Assembly (NCBI RefSeq): GCF_016908115.1
Contig: NZ_JAFBDH010000009.1
Location: 1 to 52,247, forward strand
Source: Peptoniphilus gorbachii
GTDB taxonomy: Bacteria > Bacillota > Clostridia > Tissierellales > Peptoniphilaceae
Reading direction: 5' to 3'
DNA: 52,247 bases
Shown: positions 25,111 to 31,328 of the stretch, piece after piece
How the letters are laid out: each line of letters opens with the position of its first letter
Position numbering within the stretch: the first letter of the stretch is position 1
Notes under the pieces: model-generated
Seen by the model: only the letters and a program-made list of their open reading frames with translations
Told to the model about the DNA's origin: nothing
Database searches by the model: none
Position numbers and translations under genes: made by a program

Positions 25111-26232
25111 ATGAAAAAAACATTACTAGCCTTAGCTTTGGGAGGACTTTTAATACTTTCAGCTTGTGGCGATAAAAACATAAAAAGTAATAAAATTGAA
25201 GAAAATAATAAAAAAGTTAGCACAGAAAATATAAATAAGGATGCTATAAAGTATGACCTAGGATTTTATGGTACCTTTGATACTTATGTTGAAATAGCAA
25301 TTTATTCTGATGATGAGGATTTTGCCAAAGAAAATTTGGAATATGCAAAGATGAGGTTTGAGGACCTTCACAAACTTTTTGACAATTATAAAAATTATAC
25401 TGGCCTAGCAAATGTAAAGTCTATTAATGATAATGCAGGAATAAAGCCTACTGTAGTTAATGACACCTTATTTAAGCTTATTAAAGATTCAGTTGATGAT
25501 TATAAAAATATTTCTCATAAGACTAATATTGCCCTTGGTCCTGTTACAAAAATTTGGAATGATTATAGAGATCTATATGATTCTGGAAAGACTAAGGAAG
25601 AAGTTATTAAATTAAAGGGTGAAGCTATTCCCAGTGATGCAGAGCTTGAAAAATTACGTCCTCTTACAAATATGAATAATATTATATTAAATGAAGAGAA
25701 CAATTCTGTTGAAATAGGAAAGGGAATGGCGCTAGACCTTGGATCAACTGCCAAGGGTTTTGCGACAGAACTTGTGGCAAGAGAACTTGAAGAAAGAGGA
25801 GTTAAGTCTGCAGTAATTTCTGCTGGAGGAAATGTTAGAATTATTGGAAAGCCCCTAGATGGTCGAGATAATTTTAGAATTGGAATTCAAAATCCAGAAG
25901 TGGAAAATGGAGAAGACACAATTTGTGTTGTAAATGTTGTTGGTACTTCCGTAGTTACAAGTGGCGATTACCAAAGATATTTTACAGTTGATGGAGTGAG
26001 ATATTGTCATATAATAGATCCAGATACCTTAAAGCCTTCTAATAATTTAAAGTCTGTTACTATAATTAAAGGAGATTCAGGTCTTTGCGACTTTTTATCA
26101 ACAGCTGCCTTTAATTCTTCTGATGATGAAATAAAGTATTTGGCAGAGAAAACAGATTCTGCAATTATTTGGGTGGATAAGGATATGAATATAAAATTCA
26201 CTGAAAGTGCAAGTAGATTTATTGATAACTAG
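25111..26232 (+). CDS. apbE: FAD:protein FMN transferase, lipoprotein (ApbE)
   Basis: The protein has 373 residues. A lipoprotein signal peptide with lipobox LSAC (Cys19) anchors it outside the membrane. The ApbE core shows DLGSTAKGFATELVARELEERG-type sequence (about 205-228), SAGGNVRIIG, and the metal/FAD segment TSGDYQRYF with HIIDPDT (about 275-310). ApbE attaches FMN to Thr/Ser of flavoproteins, such as Rnf/Nqr subunits and FMN-binding domain proteins; none is in this window. Start chosen at ATG 25111 with AAGGTGA upstream, since the signal peptide begins there. First gene of a three-gene operon. Confidence 0.92.
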   Translation: MKKTLLALALGGLLILSACGDKNIKSNKIEENNKKVSTENINKDAIKYDLGFYGTFDTYVEIAIYSDDEDFAKENLEYAKMRFEDLHKLFDNYKNYTGLANVKSINDNAGIKPTVVNDTLFKLIKDSVDDYKNISHKTNIALGPVTKIWNDYRDLYDSGKTKEEVIKLKGEAIPSDAELEKLRPLTNMNNIILNEENNSVEIGKGMALDLGSTAKGFATELVARELEERGVKSAVISAGGNVRIIGKPLDGRDNFRIGIQNPEVENGEDTICVVNVVGTSVVTSGDYQRYFTVDGVRYCHIIDPDTLKPSNNLKSVTIIKGDSGLCDFLSTAAFNSSDDEIKYLAEKTDSAIIWVDKDMNIKFTESASRFIDN

Positions 26233-26240
26233 GAGTTATT

Positions 26241-26756
26241 ATGAGAAATAATACTAGAGCTTTAATTTTTCACATATTAATAATTTTTATAACCTTTGCA
26301 ATTGCGGCACTTATTAATTTAAGTTCTAGCATGAGAAATTTAGTCTATGGAAATATTTTCTTTAAAGCTATTATTGTGGCAGTTATTGTGGTCCTTTATT
26401 ATAATTTTGGGAAACTTCTTTCAAAGAGAAATGCAAAAAGTCTTGATTTTTTTGCAGGCAATTTAATTGTCCTTATAGGCTTAGTTTTCTTTGCCTTTGG
26501 ATTTTTAGGACTTGGAAAGGAAATTTTTAGCCGATCTGTTGGTGGCTCTTATTGGAAATTCCCCTTAGAATTCTTTTTGATGCCAGAGGTTTACGCAATA
26601 AAGGTCTTGGGAATAAATTACAATGCCCTTAGTCTTTTAGTTGCAAGTCTTTTGCCAGGTTTTATTTATGGAATTAGCATAAAAATTTCTAGGGCAAAGC
26701 TAATAAGAAGAAACAGGGCTAGAAATAGAGCTAAGAAAAAAAGGGAGGAAATGTGA
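26241..26756 (+). CDS. Small four-helix membrane protein, unrecognised
   Basis: The protein has 171 residues with about four to five membrane helices (about 8-28, 38-58, 70-92, 130-150) and a very basic C-terminal tail (RRNRARNRAKKKREEM). I do not recognise the family. It lies 8 bases after apbE and overlaps the next gene by 4 bases, so the three are co-expressed. A membrane partner of the ApbE lipoprotein or of the lipid phosphatase homologue are both possible; there is no direct evidence. Confidence 0.7.
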   Translation: MRNNTRALIFHILIIFITFAIAALINLSSSMRNLVYGNIFFKAIIVAVIVVLYYNFGKLLSKRNAKSLDFFAGNLIVLIGLVFFAFGFLGLGKEIFSRSVGGSYWKFPLEFFLMPEVYAIKVLGINYNALSLLVASLLPGFIYGISIKISRAKLIRRNRARNRAKKKREEM

Positions 26757-27256
26757 GAAAATCATATTATAAATACGATACAGAAGAACTTTATAATCAG
26801 ACTGTAGAAAGGTTAAGAGATTTTGGAGTAGAGTTAATTGAAATTGCAAAACTTGTAAAGGAGCTTCAAGGCGACTACATCGAAGATCTTGATTTGGATA
26901 GATGTCTTGAAAGTGTAAAAAGCGTAATAAAAAAAAGAGAGGCAATTCATGCAATATTAACGGGACTTGCCCTTGATGACTTGGCAAACGAAGGTAAACT
27001 ACCTGAGCCAATTCAATCTATTATTCACGATGATGAAGGACTTTATGGAATTGATGAGATTTTAACTCTTGGCATAGTAAATATGTATGGCACAATTGGT
27101 CTTACAAATTTTGGTTATCTTGATAAGAAAAAAATTGGTATAATAAAGGATCTTGATGAAAAGAAAAAAGTAGAAAGAGTTACTACTTTTGCAGATGACC
27201 TGGTAGCAGCAATTGCTGCAGCTGCATCTGCAAGAATAGCTCATCAAAATAAATAA
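26753..27256 (+). CDS. PgpA-like phosphatidylglycerophosphatase homologue (YutG type)
   Basis: The protein has 167 residues and matches the soluble YutG-like branch of the PgpA family. It shows GVELIEIAKLV, RCLESVKSVIKKREAIHAI, IIHDDEGLYGIDEILTLGIV, GTIGLTNFGYLDK and DDLVAAIAAAASARIAH. The family removes phosphate from phosphatidylglycerophosphate in phospholipid synthesis, though the YutG branch is little studied. Start is GTG at 26753, overlapping the previous stop (GTGA), with GGGAGG at 26741-26746. Confidence 0.8.
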   Translation: MRKSYYKYDTEELYNQTVERLRDFGVELIEIAKLVKELQGDYIEDLDLDRCLESVKSVIKKREAIHAILTGLALDDLANEGKLPEPIQSIIHDDEGLYGIDEILTLGIVNMYGTIGLTNFGYLDKKKIGIIKDLDEKKKVERVTTFADDLVAAIAAAASARIAHQNK

Positions 27257-27258
27257 AA

Positions 27259-27903
27259 TTATAAAATACGGAAGGTTTTATTGTGATAATCAATAAGGCC
27301 TTCTTTTTTTAGTTTAGAAAGTTCGCGGGAAAGTGAAGATCTATTTAAATTTAAAAACTGTGCCAGTTCAGTTATATTAAAGTCAATGGTAAAATATTTT
27401 GAGCGATTTTTTCTAGATTCATTAGATAAGAAATATAAAATTTTTGAACGGCTTGTAGGTAAACTAAGTAAATTTAACTTGTCGCGCATAAATAAATTTT
27501 TGCTTGCAAGTATTTTTATTAAGTTATCTTTTATTTTTTCCTTTGACTTTAAATTTTTTTCACTAAAAGATTTATAATCAAAAAAAATAATTTCTGTGTC
27601 CATAGTGGTTACAACGGATAGTGGAATTTCATCTAGGCCTTTAATTAATACAGATTCTGCAAAAAGCGCTGGAGCAGATAATTTTGATAAAATAGCTTTA
27701 TTGCCAAATTCATCATTAATTTCAAGCTCCACCTGTCCACTTAACAAGATGCCAAAATAATTTATACTGTCTCCGAGATTAAATACAGTCATTTTTCTCT
27801 CATAAAATTTTATATCTGATAAAAATTTTTTTATTTCTTCAAACTCTAAATCATTTAGATTATTAAATAAATCTATTTTTTTTATTATCTTTGAAAGTTC
27901 CAT
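27259..27903 (-). CDS. Crp/Fnr-family transcriptional regulator without Fe-S cysteines
   Basis: The protein has 214 residues, with an N-terminal cyclic-nucleotide-type beta-barrel (about 10-115, GILLSGQVELEI, ALFAESVL) and a C-terminal winged helix (about 140-214, TELAQFLNLNRSSLSRELSKL). It contains no cysteine, so it is not an oxygen-sensing Fe-S FNR. I start it at ATG 27903 (MELSKI), because GAGGTG lies just upstream; a farther ATG at 27915 overlaps that site. It is divergent to the 2Fe-2S/hydrogenase genes 120 bases away and may control them (inference). Effector unknown. Confidence 0.88.
   Translation of the reverse strand: MELSKIIKKIDLFNNLNDLEFEEIKKFLSDIKFYERKMTVFNLGDSINYFGILLSGQVELEINDEFGNKAILSKLSAPALFAESVLIKGLDEIPLSVVTTMDTEIIFFDYKSFSEKNLKSKEKIKDNLIKILASKNLFMRDKLNLLSLPTSRSKILYFLSNESRKNRSKYFTIDFNITELAQFLNLNRSSLSRELSKLKKEGLIDYHNKTFRIL
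27271..27311 (+). terminator. Terminator of the apbE operon, inside the Crp-family gene
   Basis: GAAGGTTTTATTG (27271-27283) pairs with CAATAAGGCCTTC (27291-27303) over 13 bp with two wobble pairs, followed by TTTTTTT. It ends the plus-strand operon, yet the same bases encode the last residues of the convergent regulator. Confidence 0.8.
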
Positions 27904-27978
27904 ATAACACCTCATTTATATTTTAGCACTATTAAAAATAATATTATAAAATAATTACAATGATGATTGAAGAAGTAA

Positions 27979-28006
27979 TTGTTAAATGTTAAACTATCTT
28001 TATAGA
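27979..28006 (+). promoter_or_regulatory. Hydrogenase promoter overlapped by a Rex-like site
   Basis: TTGTTA (27979-27984), 16-base spacer, TATAGA (28001-28006). The stretch 27979-27996 matches the clostridial Rex consensus TTGTTAA-N4-TTAACAA at 12 of 14 fixed positions and covers the -35 box and spacer. A repressor there would compete with RNA polymerase. Confidence 0.5.
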
Positions 28007-28022
28007 GTGATGAGGAGGATAT

Positions 28023-28295
28023 ATGAAAGTTACTATTTGTATGGGTGCAAGATGCACTCTTATGGGAGCTAATGCTATTTATGATGCAGTAGAGTACTTA
28101 CAAGACCATTTGTGTGGACCTGAATCTGAGCTTTGTTCTGCAGAAAATTTGGAAATTGAATTTGCTCATTGTTTAAACTATTGCAAAATTCACAACAACG
28201 AAGCATCACCAGTTGTAATTGTAGATGATGAAATTATGCTAAAGGCTACTGCCCAAGAAGTTAGTGCGAAAATAATTGATAAATTAAGAATATAG
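28023..28295 (+). CDS. Thioredoxin-like [2Fe-2S] ferredoxin (NuoE/HndA C-domain type)
   Basis: The protein has 90 residues with the four cysteines of the thioredoxin-like 2Fe-2S fold: C6 and C11 (CMGARC) and the pair in AHCLNYCK (about 50 and 54), then VVIVDDEI. Two further cysteines lie between them. Such domains pass electrons in hydrogenase and Nuo-type complexes. It stands 12 bases before the hydrogenase gene and is presumably its electron partner. The helical N-domain of full NuoE is absent. Ribosome site AGGAGG at 28013-28018. Confidence 0.85.
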   Translation: MKVTICMGARCTLMGANAIYDAVEYLQDHLCGPESELCSAENLEIEFAHCLNYCKIHNNEASPVVIVDDEIMLKATAQEVSAKIIDKLRI

Positions 28296-28307
28296 TAAGG
28301 GGAAAAG

Positions 28308-29813
28308 ATGAAAGAGATTTATGGAACACTTGTAGACATCAGAAGAAAAGTTTTTGCTGAAGTTGCAAGAATAGCCTATAATGATTTAGACATTTCTGCC
28401 CTTGAAGAGTCCAGTTACAAAATTGTTCCTGGCGAAGTGGCGAAATATAGAAGTGATATTTTTAGAGAAAGGGCAGTTGTAGACGAAAGACTTAGACTTG
28501 CCATGGGCTTAGATGTTAGAGAAATTGGTGTATTTAAAAATGTAACTGACGGTTTTGATAAAGTTGACATAGATACAAATGCTTATGAAAAACCACTAAT
28601 AAATGTAATAAAATTTGGTTGCGAAGCTTGTCCAACTAAATCTTACTACACAACAGACAATTGTAGAAAATGTCTTGCTCACCCATGTATAAATGTATGC
28701 CCAGTAAATGCAATTTCCATGGGAAAAGATAGAACTATAATTGACAAGGACAAATGTGTAAGATGCGGTAGATGTCATGATGCCTGCCCATATTCAGCTA
28801 TAGTAAAATATGATAGACCTTGTGCAGCAGCCTGTGGAGTAAATGCTATAGGCTCTGATGAATATGGAAGAGCAGACATTGACCACGACAAATGCGTTGC
28901 TTGTGGAAGATGTATTGCAGAATGTCCTTTTGGAGCAATATCAGATAAGACACAAATTTTCCAACTAATAAAGGCGATAAAATCTGGCAAAAAAGTTTAT
29001 GGAGCCATTGCACCTTCCTACATAGGACAATTTGGTGCCAATACAAATGCAAAACAAATTATAGAAGCGATAAAACAACTTGGCTTTGTAGATGTAATTG
29101 AAGTAGCCCTTGGAGCAGACTTAACAACTCTTCACGAAGCAAAAGAATATTTAGAAAGAGTACCTAATGAAATACCATTTATGGGAACAAGTTGCTGTTT
29201 CTCCTGGACTCTTATGATAAGAAATGAGTTCCCAGAATTTTTCGAGCAAGTTTCTGACTCAGGCTCACCAATGAGATATACCGCAAATCACATAAAGGCA
29301 AAGGACCCTGATGCAGTAGTTGTATTTATTGGACCTTGCACTTCAAAAAAATTAGAAGCAATTGATACAAAGGTAAAATCAGACGTTGACTTTGTTATAA
29401 CTTTTGAAGAATTAATGGGAATGTTTGTTGCAAAGAATATTGAACCTTCTGAAATAAAAGTAGAAGAAGATGTAGAAGATGGTTCAGCTCTTGGAAGAGG
29501 CTATCCAATAGCAGGTGGAGTTGCAGAATCAGTAAAAGTTGTGGCAGAAAAAATGAATCCAGATAAGGATATTCACATTCAAGGAGCACATACCTTATCT
29601 GAATGTATGAAGATGCTAAAAATTGCAAAAGCAGGAAAGCTTGACGGATATTTATTAGAAGGAATGGCTTGTCCTGGTGGATGTATAGCAGGTGTAGGAA
29701 CTATGGCATCTGTAAATAGAGTTAAAAAACAAATTGAAAAATTCAAGAAAGAATCTATATATCCTACTCCACTTGAAAACCAAAATATTGAAAAAGAAAG
29801 AGAAAGCATATAA
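28308..29813 (+). CDS. [FeFe] hydrogenase, group-B-like, with N-terminal 4Fe-4S domains
   Basis: The protein has 501 residues. Cysteine clusters at about 105-150 and 148-165 (CVRCGRCHDACP) plus CVACGRCIAECP (about 195-206) bind several 4Fe-4S centres. The H-cluster domain has three motifs: TSCCFSW (usual TSCCPxW), IGPCTSKKLEA (usual MPCxxKKxE) and EGMACPGGCIAGVG. All cluster-binding cysteines and the proton-path cysteine of TSCC remain; the Pro-to-Phe and Met-to-Gly changes fit the poorly studied group B enzymes. It would evolve or take up H2 with ferredoxin. No NADH-binding subunit is adjacent, only the 2Fe-2S protein upstream. Confidence 0.88.
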   Translation: MKEIYGTLVDIRRKVFAEVARIAYNDLDISALEESSYKIVPGEVAKYRSDIFRERAVVDERLRLAMGLDVREIGVFKNVTDGFDKVDIDTNAYEKPLINVIKFGCEACPTKSYYTTDNCRKCLAHPCINVCPVNAISMGKDRTIIDKDKCVRCGRCHDACPYSAIVKYDRPCAAACGVNAIGSDEYGRADIDHDKCVACGRCIAECPFGAISDKTQIFQLIKAIKSGKKVYGAIAPSYIGQFGANTNAKQIIEAIKQLGFVDVIEVALGADLTTLHEAKEYLERVPNEIPFMGTSCCFSWTLMIRNEFPEFFEQVSDSGSPMRYTANHIKAKDPDAVVVFIGPCTSKKLEAIDTKVKSDVDFVITFEELMGMFVAKNIEPSEIKVEEDVEDGSALGRGYPIAGGVAESVKVVAEKMNPDKDIHIQGAHTLSECMKMLKIAKAGKLDGYLLEGMACPGGCIAGVGTMASVNRVKKQIEKFKKESIYPTPLENQNIEKERESI

Positions 29814-29869
29814 GAAATTTATTTATCACAAAAAATGTGAAAATAAAATAAAAAAATTTCCCATAAATA

Positions 29870-29898
29870 TTGACAAATTAGGCTATCTAGTCTAAAAT
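29870..29898 (+). promoter_or_regulatory. Promoter of rplM-rpsI
   Basis: TTGACA (29870-29875), 17-base spacer, TAAAAT (29893-29898): near-consensus, as expected for ribosomal protein genes. Confidence 0.85.
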
Positions 29899-29907
29899 AA
29901 AGGTCAT

Positions 29908-29937
29908 GTTTAAAAAGCCCCGGAATAATTTTTAAAC
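29908..29937 (+). promoter_or_regulatory. Leader hairpin of rplM, candidate L13 autoregulation site
   Basis: GTTTAAAAA (29908-29916) and TTTTTAAAC (29929-29937) form a perfect 9-bp stem with a GC-rich 12-base loop (GCCCCGG start), beginning about 3 bases after the predicted transcription start and ending just before the ribosome site. L13 leaders exist in Firmicutes; identity is inference. Confidence 0.4.
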
Positions 29938-29956
29938 TATTTAGGAGGAAAATTCA

Positions 29957-30385
29957 TTGAAAAGCTACATGGCTAAAGCAAATGAAGTAGAAAGAAAATG
30001 GTATGTAATAGATGCTGAAGGCAAAGTTCTTGGTAGATTAGCATCTGAAATTGCAAGCGTATTAAGAGGAAAGAGAAAACCTATCTTTACACCACATGTG
30101 GACTGTGGAGATTTTGTCATTGTTATTAACGCAGACAAAGTTGTATTGACAGGCGATAAATTAAATCAAAAAATTCACGCATATCACACTGGATATCCAG
30201 GCGGAAGAAAAGAAGTTGTCTATGCTGAAATGATGGCGAAGAGACCAGAAAAAGTTATTGAACTAGCTGTTAAAGGTATGCTTCCAAAATCAAGATTAGG
30301 AAGACAAATGATTAAGAAACTAAAGGTTTATGCAGGAGCTGAACATCCACACGCTGCACAATCACCTGAAGTTTATGAATTTTAA
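29957..30385 (+). CDS. rplM: 50S ribosomal protein L13
   Basis: The protein has 142 residues with the family sequence throughout: [64 protein letters not shown] and [10 protein letters not shown]. The start is TTG at 29957: AGGAGG (29943-29948) has the right spacing (8 bases) to it, and MKSYMAK is the usual clostridial N-terminus. A downstream ATG would be too far. It is co-transcribed with rpsI. Confidence 0.97.
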   Translation: MKSYMAKANEVERKWYVIDAEGKVLGRLASEIASVLRGKRKPIFTPHVDCGDFVIVINADKVVLTGDKLNQKIHAYHTGYPGGRKEVVYAEMMAKRPEKVIELAVKGMLPKSRLGRQMIKKLKVYAGAEHPHAAQSPEVYEF

Positions 30386-30397
30386 TTGGAGGTAAGA

Positions 30398-30790
30398 ATG
30401 GATACTATACAATACAGAGGTACTGGAAGAAGAAAAAAATCCATCGCTCAAGTTAGACTTCTACCTGGCAATGGAAAATTTACAGTTAATGGAAAAGACA
30501 TTGAAGAATATTTTGATTATGAAACTCTAAGAACTGTTGCAAAAGAACCACTTGAACTAACTGATACAGAAGCGTCTTTTGATGTAATTGTAAAAGTTAT
30601 TGGTGGCGGTTACTCAGGACAAGCTGGAGCTGTTAGACACGGCGTAGCAAGAGCACTTCTTGAAGTTGATCCTGAATACAGATCAGTTCTTAAAAAAGCA
30701 GGTTTCTTAACAAGAGATCCGAGAATGAAGGAAAGAAAGAAATACGGTCTTAAAAAAGCAAGACGTTCTCCACAATTCTCAAAAAGATAA
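30398..30790 (+). CDS. rpsI: 30S ribosomal protein S9
   Basis: The protein has 130 residues with [34 protein letters not shown] and the basic C-terminal tail [16 protein letters not shown] that reaches the ribosomal P-site. Start at ATG 30398, with GGAGG at 30389-30393; a TTG at 30386 would overlap the ribosome site. It lies 12 bases after rplM, the standard pairing. Confidence 0.97.
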   Translation: MDTIQYRGTGRRKKSIAQVRLLPGNGKFTVNGKDIEEYFDYETLRTVAKEPLELTDTEASFDVIVKVIGGGYSGQAGAVRHGVARALLEVDPEYRSVLKKAGFLTRDPRMKERKKYGLKKARRSPQFSKR

Positions 30791-30807
30791 TTATATATTA
30801 TTTTTAC

Positions 30808-30836
30808 AAGAGCCATGGCAACATGGCTCTTTTGCT
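30808..30836 (+). terminator. Terminator of rplM-rpsI
   Basis: Perfect 10-bp stem AAGAGCCATG/CATGGCTCTT with loop GCAA, then a short T-run (TTTG). The T-run is weak, and the structured repeat starts immediately after. Confidence 0.8.
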
Positions 30837-30952
30837 TGACCTAAAAAGTTTGCGAAGAAATTCGTGGTAGGTCAGCTGCAACCATTTGCCGAAGAGAAGG
30901 AGCTTAGCGAACTTCGATTCGTAGCAAATGTCTGCTCTTGCCAAAAAAAGTT
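30834..30952 (+). repeat. Structured repeat, copy A
   Basis: Starts GCTTGACCTAA and ends TGTCTGCTCTTGCC. GACCTA (30838-30843) pairs with TAGGTC (30868-30873), and CATTTGC (30883-30889) with GCAAATG (30924-30930), with GAAG/CTTC inside. The family is not recognised. Copy C keeps the same pairs with one compensated change. Confidence 0.75.
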
Positions 30953-31068
30953 TGTCAAGAAATTGTTGCTAGGTTAGCGGCAATTTTTAATAGGAGAAAG
31001 ACCGAAGAGAACTTGAATTTGCAGAGAGTCTGCCCTTGAAATTAAAATAAATTGCTATGAAATTTTAG
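30953..31068 (+). repeat. Structured repeat, degenerate copy B
   Basis: Begins AAAAAAAGTTTGTCAAG and ends with AAATTGCTATGAAATTTTAGAG, which copy C shares. The stems are largely lost, but GGCA...TGCC and the order of elements are recognisable. Confidence 0.6.
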
Positions 31069-31091
31069 AGATCCTTTAGGTCTCTTTTTGC
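31067..31091 (+). terminator. Terminator after repeat copy B
   Basis: AGAGATCC/GGTCTCT stem with one bulged base, followed by TTTTTG. It is directly followed by copy C, as the rpsI terminator is by copy A. Confidence 0.65.
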
Positions 31092-31225
31092 TTGACCTAA
31101 CCCAATTTGCGAAGCAAATTGCTGGTAGGTCAGCGGCAACCATCTGCCAAAGAGAAGGAGCATAGCGAACTTCGATTTGCAGCAGATGTCTGCCATTTAA
31201 TGAAAATAAATTGCTATGAAAATTT
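31090..31225 (+). repeat. Structured repeat, copy C (most complete)
   Basis: Hairpin 1: GACCTA (31094-31099), CAATTTG (31103-31109)/CAAATTG (31115-31121), TAGGTC (31126-31131). Hairpin 2: GGCA (31135-31138) and CATCTGC (31141-31147) pair with GCAGATG (31182-31188) and TGCC (31191-31194). A conserved tail, AAAATAAATTGCTATGAAAA, leads into a terminator. No credible gene lies here. Confidence 0.75.
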
Positions 31226-31256
31226 AGGGACCACGCCGAGGTCCCTTTATTTTTTA
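31226..31256 (+). terminator. Terminator after repeat copy C
   Basis: AGGGACC/GGTCCCT perfect 7-bp stem followed by TTATTTTTT. Confidence 0.85.
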
Positions 31257-31297
31257 ATTATTCACTCCTACTTCTACACATTACTTTATATTTGATG

Positions 31298-31303
31298 TAT
31301 AAT
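31298..31303 (+). promoter_or_regulatory. -10 box of the pyruvate carboxylase gene
   Basis: TATAAT 26 bases before the ATG, followed by GGGAGG. The -35 region is weak. Confidence 0.5.
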
Positions 31304-31328
31304 ATGTAAAACTAAAAGGGAGGAAAAC

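Noticed and set aside
27259-27903. Oxygen-sensing FNR next to the hydrogenase.
   Set aside because: The protein has no cysteines, so it cannot bind the Fe-S cluster of FNR.
31107-31295. Open frame of 62 codons in the pyc upstream gap.
   Set aside because: It runs through repeat copy C and its terminator, has no ribosome site and no recognisable protein sequence.
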